12,462 nt of DNA. It comes from Candidatus Aenigmatarchaeota archaeon. GTDB lineage: Archaea > Aenigmatarchaeota > Aenigmatarchaeia > DAOWOJ01. The stretch lies in NCBI GenBank assembly GCA_030642125.1, contig DAOWOJ010000002.1, positions 1 through 12,462 on the forward strand, read 5' to 3'. Each line of letters opens with the position of its first letter. Position 1 is the first letter of the stretch. Both the position numbers and the translations under genes were made by a program. The notes beneath the pieces are model-generated. The model had not been told where the DNA came from, did not search any database, and worked only from the letters and a program-made list of their open reading frames with translations. Shown piece by piece: positions 12,462 through 12,462 of this stretch.

Positions 12462-12462
12462 C

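Noticed and set aside
1-12462. CRISPR arrays, insertion sequences and long repeats
   Set aside because: No regularly spaced repeats, transposase frames or terminal inverted repeats were seen on reading through the window.

Overview
The window comes from a strongly AT-rich archaeon. The evidence is gene content: Bud32 of the KEOPS complex, archaeal uS15, eS1 (S3Ae), uL15 and SecY, Sec61-beta, archaeal-type peptidyl-tRNA hydrolase Pth2, a GAN/RecJ-like DHH protein, and tRNAs interrupted by bulge-helix-bulge introns. Several genes have TATA-like boxes about 23-30 nt before the start codon and no room for a Shine-Dalgarno leader, which suggests leaderless transcripts. Short intergenic gaps, an L15-SecY pair cut off from the rest of its ribosomal operon, and apparently split genes fit a small, rearranged genome. 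A DPANN-type lineage is my inference and cannot be proved from this window.

Layout. Positions 3-116 hold the end of a gene that looks like alanyl-tRNA synthetase. A small membrane protein (113-271, minus) and an RDD membrane protein (316-690, plus) diverge from one TATA element. A plus-strand unit follows: bud32, rpsO (uS15), a RecJ/GAN-like gene broken into two frames, the gene for eS1, and tRNA-Ser(GGA), ending at 3820. It converges directly on a minus-strand unit reading down from 7105: predicted lipoprotein, TctA-family membrane protein, pth2, Sec61-beta, and an endonuclease IV-like gene. Divergent from that unit is an FHA-domain gene with an apparent frameshift (7179-7570). A Yip1-like membrane protein follows (minus), then tRNA-Phe(GAA) with the tRNA-splicing endonuclease gene 14 nt downstream (plus). 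Next come uL15, secY and a zinc-ribbon/Hsp20-like gene (minus), an unrecognised protein (plus), and a TPR protein (minus).

The most interesting signal is tRNA splicing. Each of the two tRNAs carries two introns: one at the usual 37/38 site and a tiny one inside the T-loop (24 nt in Ser, 15 nt in Phe). All four can be removed to leave standard tRNA loops, and three of the four have a convincing bulge-helix-bulge core. The EndA-like protein encoded next to tRNA-Phe keeps the catalytic Tyr and His but has Ala where the catalytic Lys is expected. It also has a lysine-rich insertion between Tyr and His. This suggests a heteromeric or unusual splicing enzyme acting on non-canonical introns.

The second theme is broken genes: RecJ/GAN and FHA each need a -1 (or +2) frame change to make a full product. 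These may be real splits, recoding, or sequencing errors.
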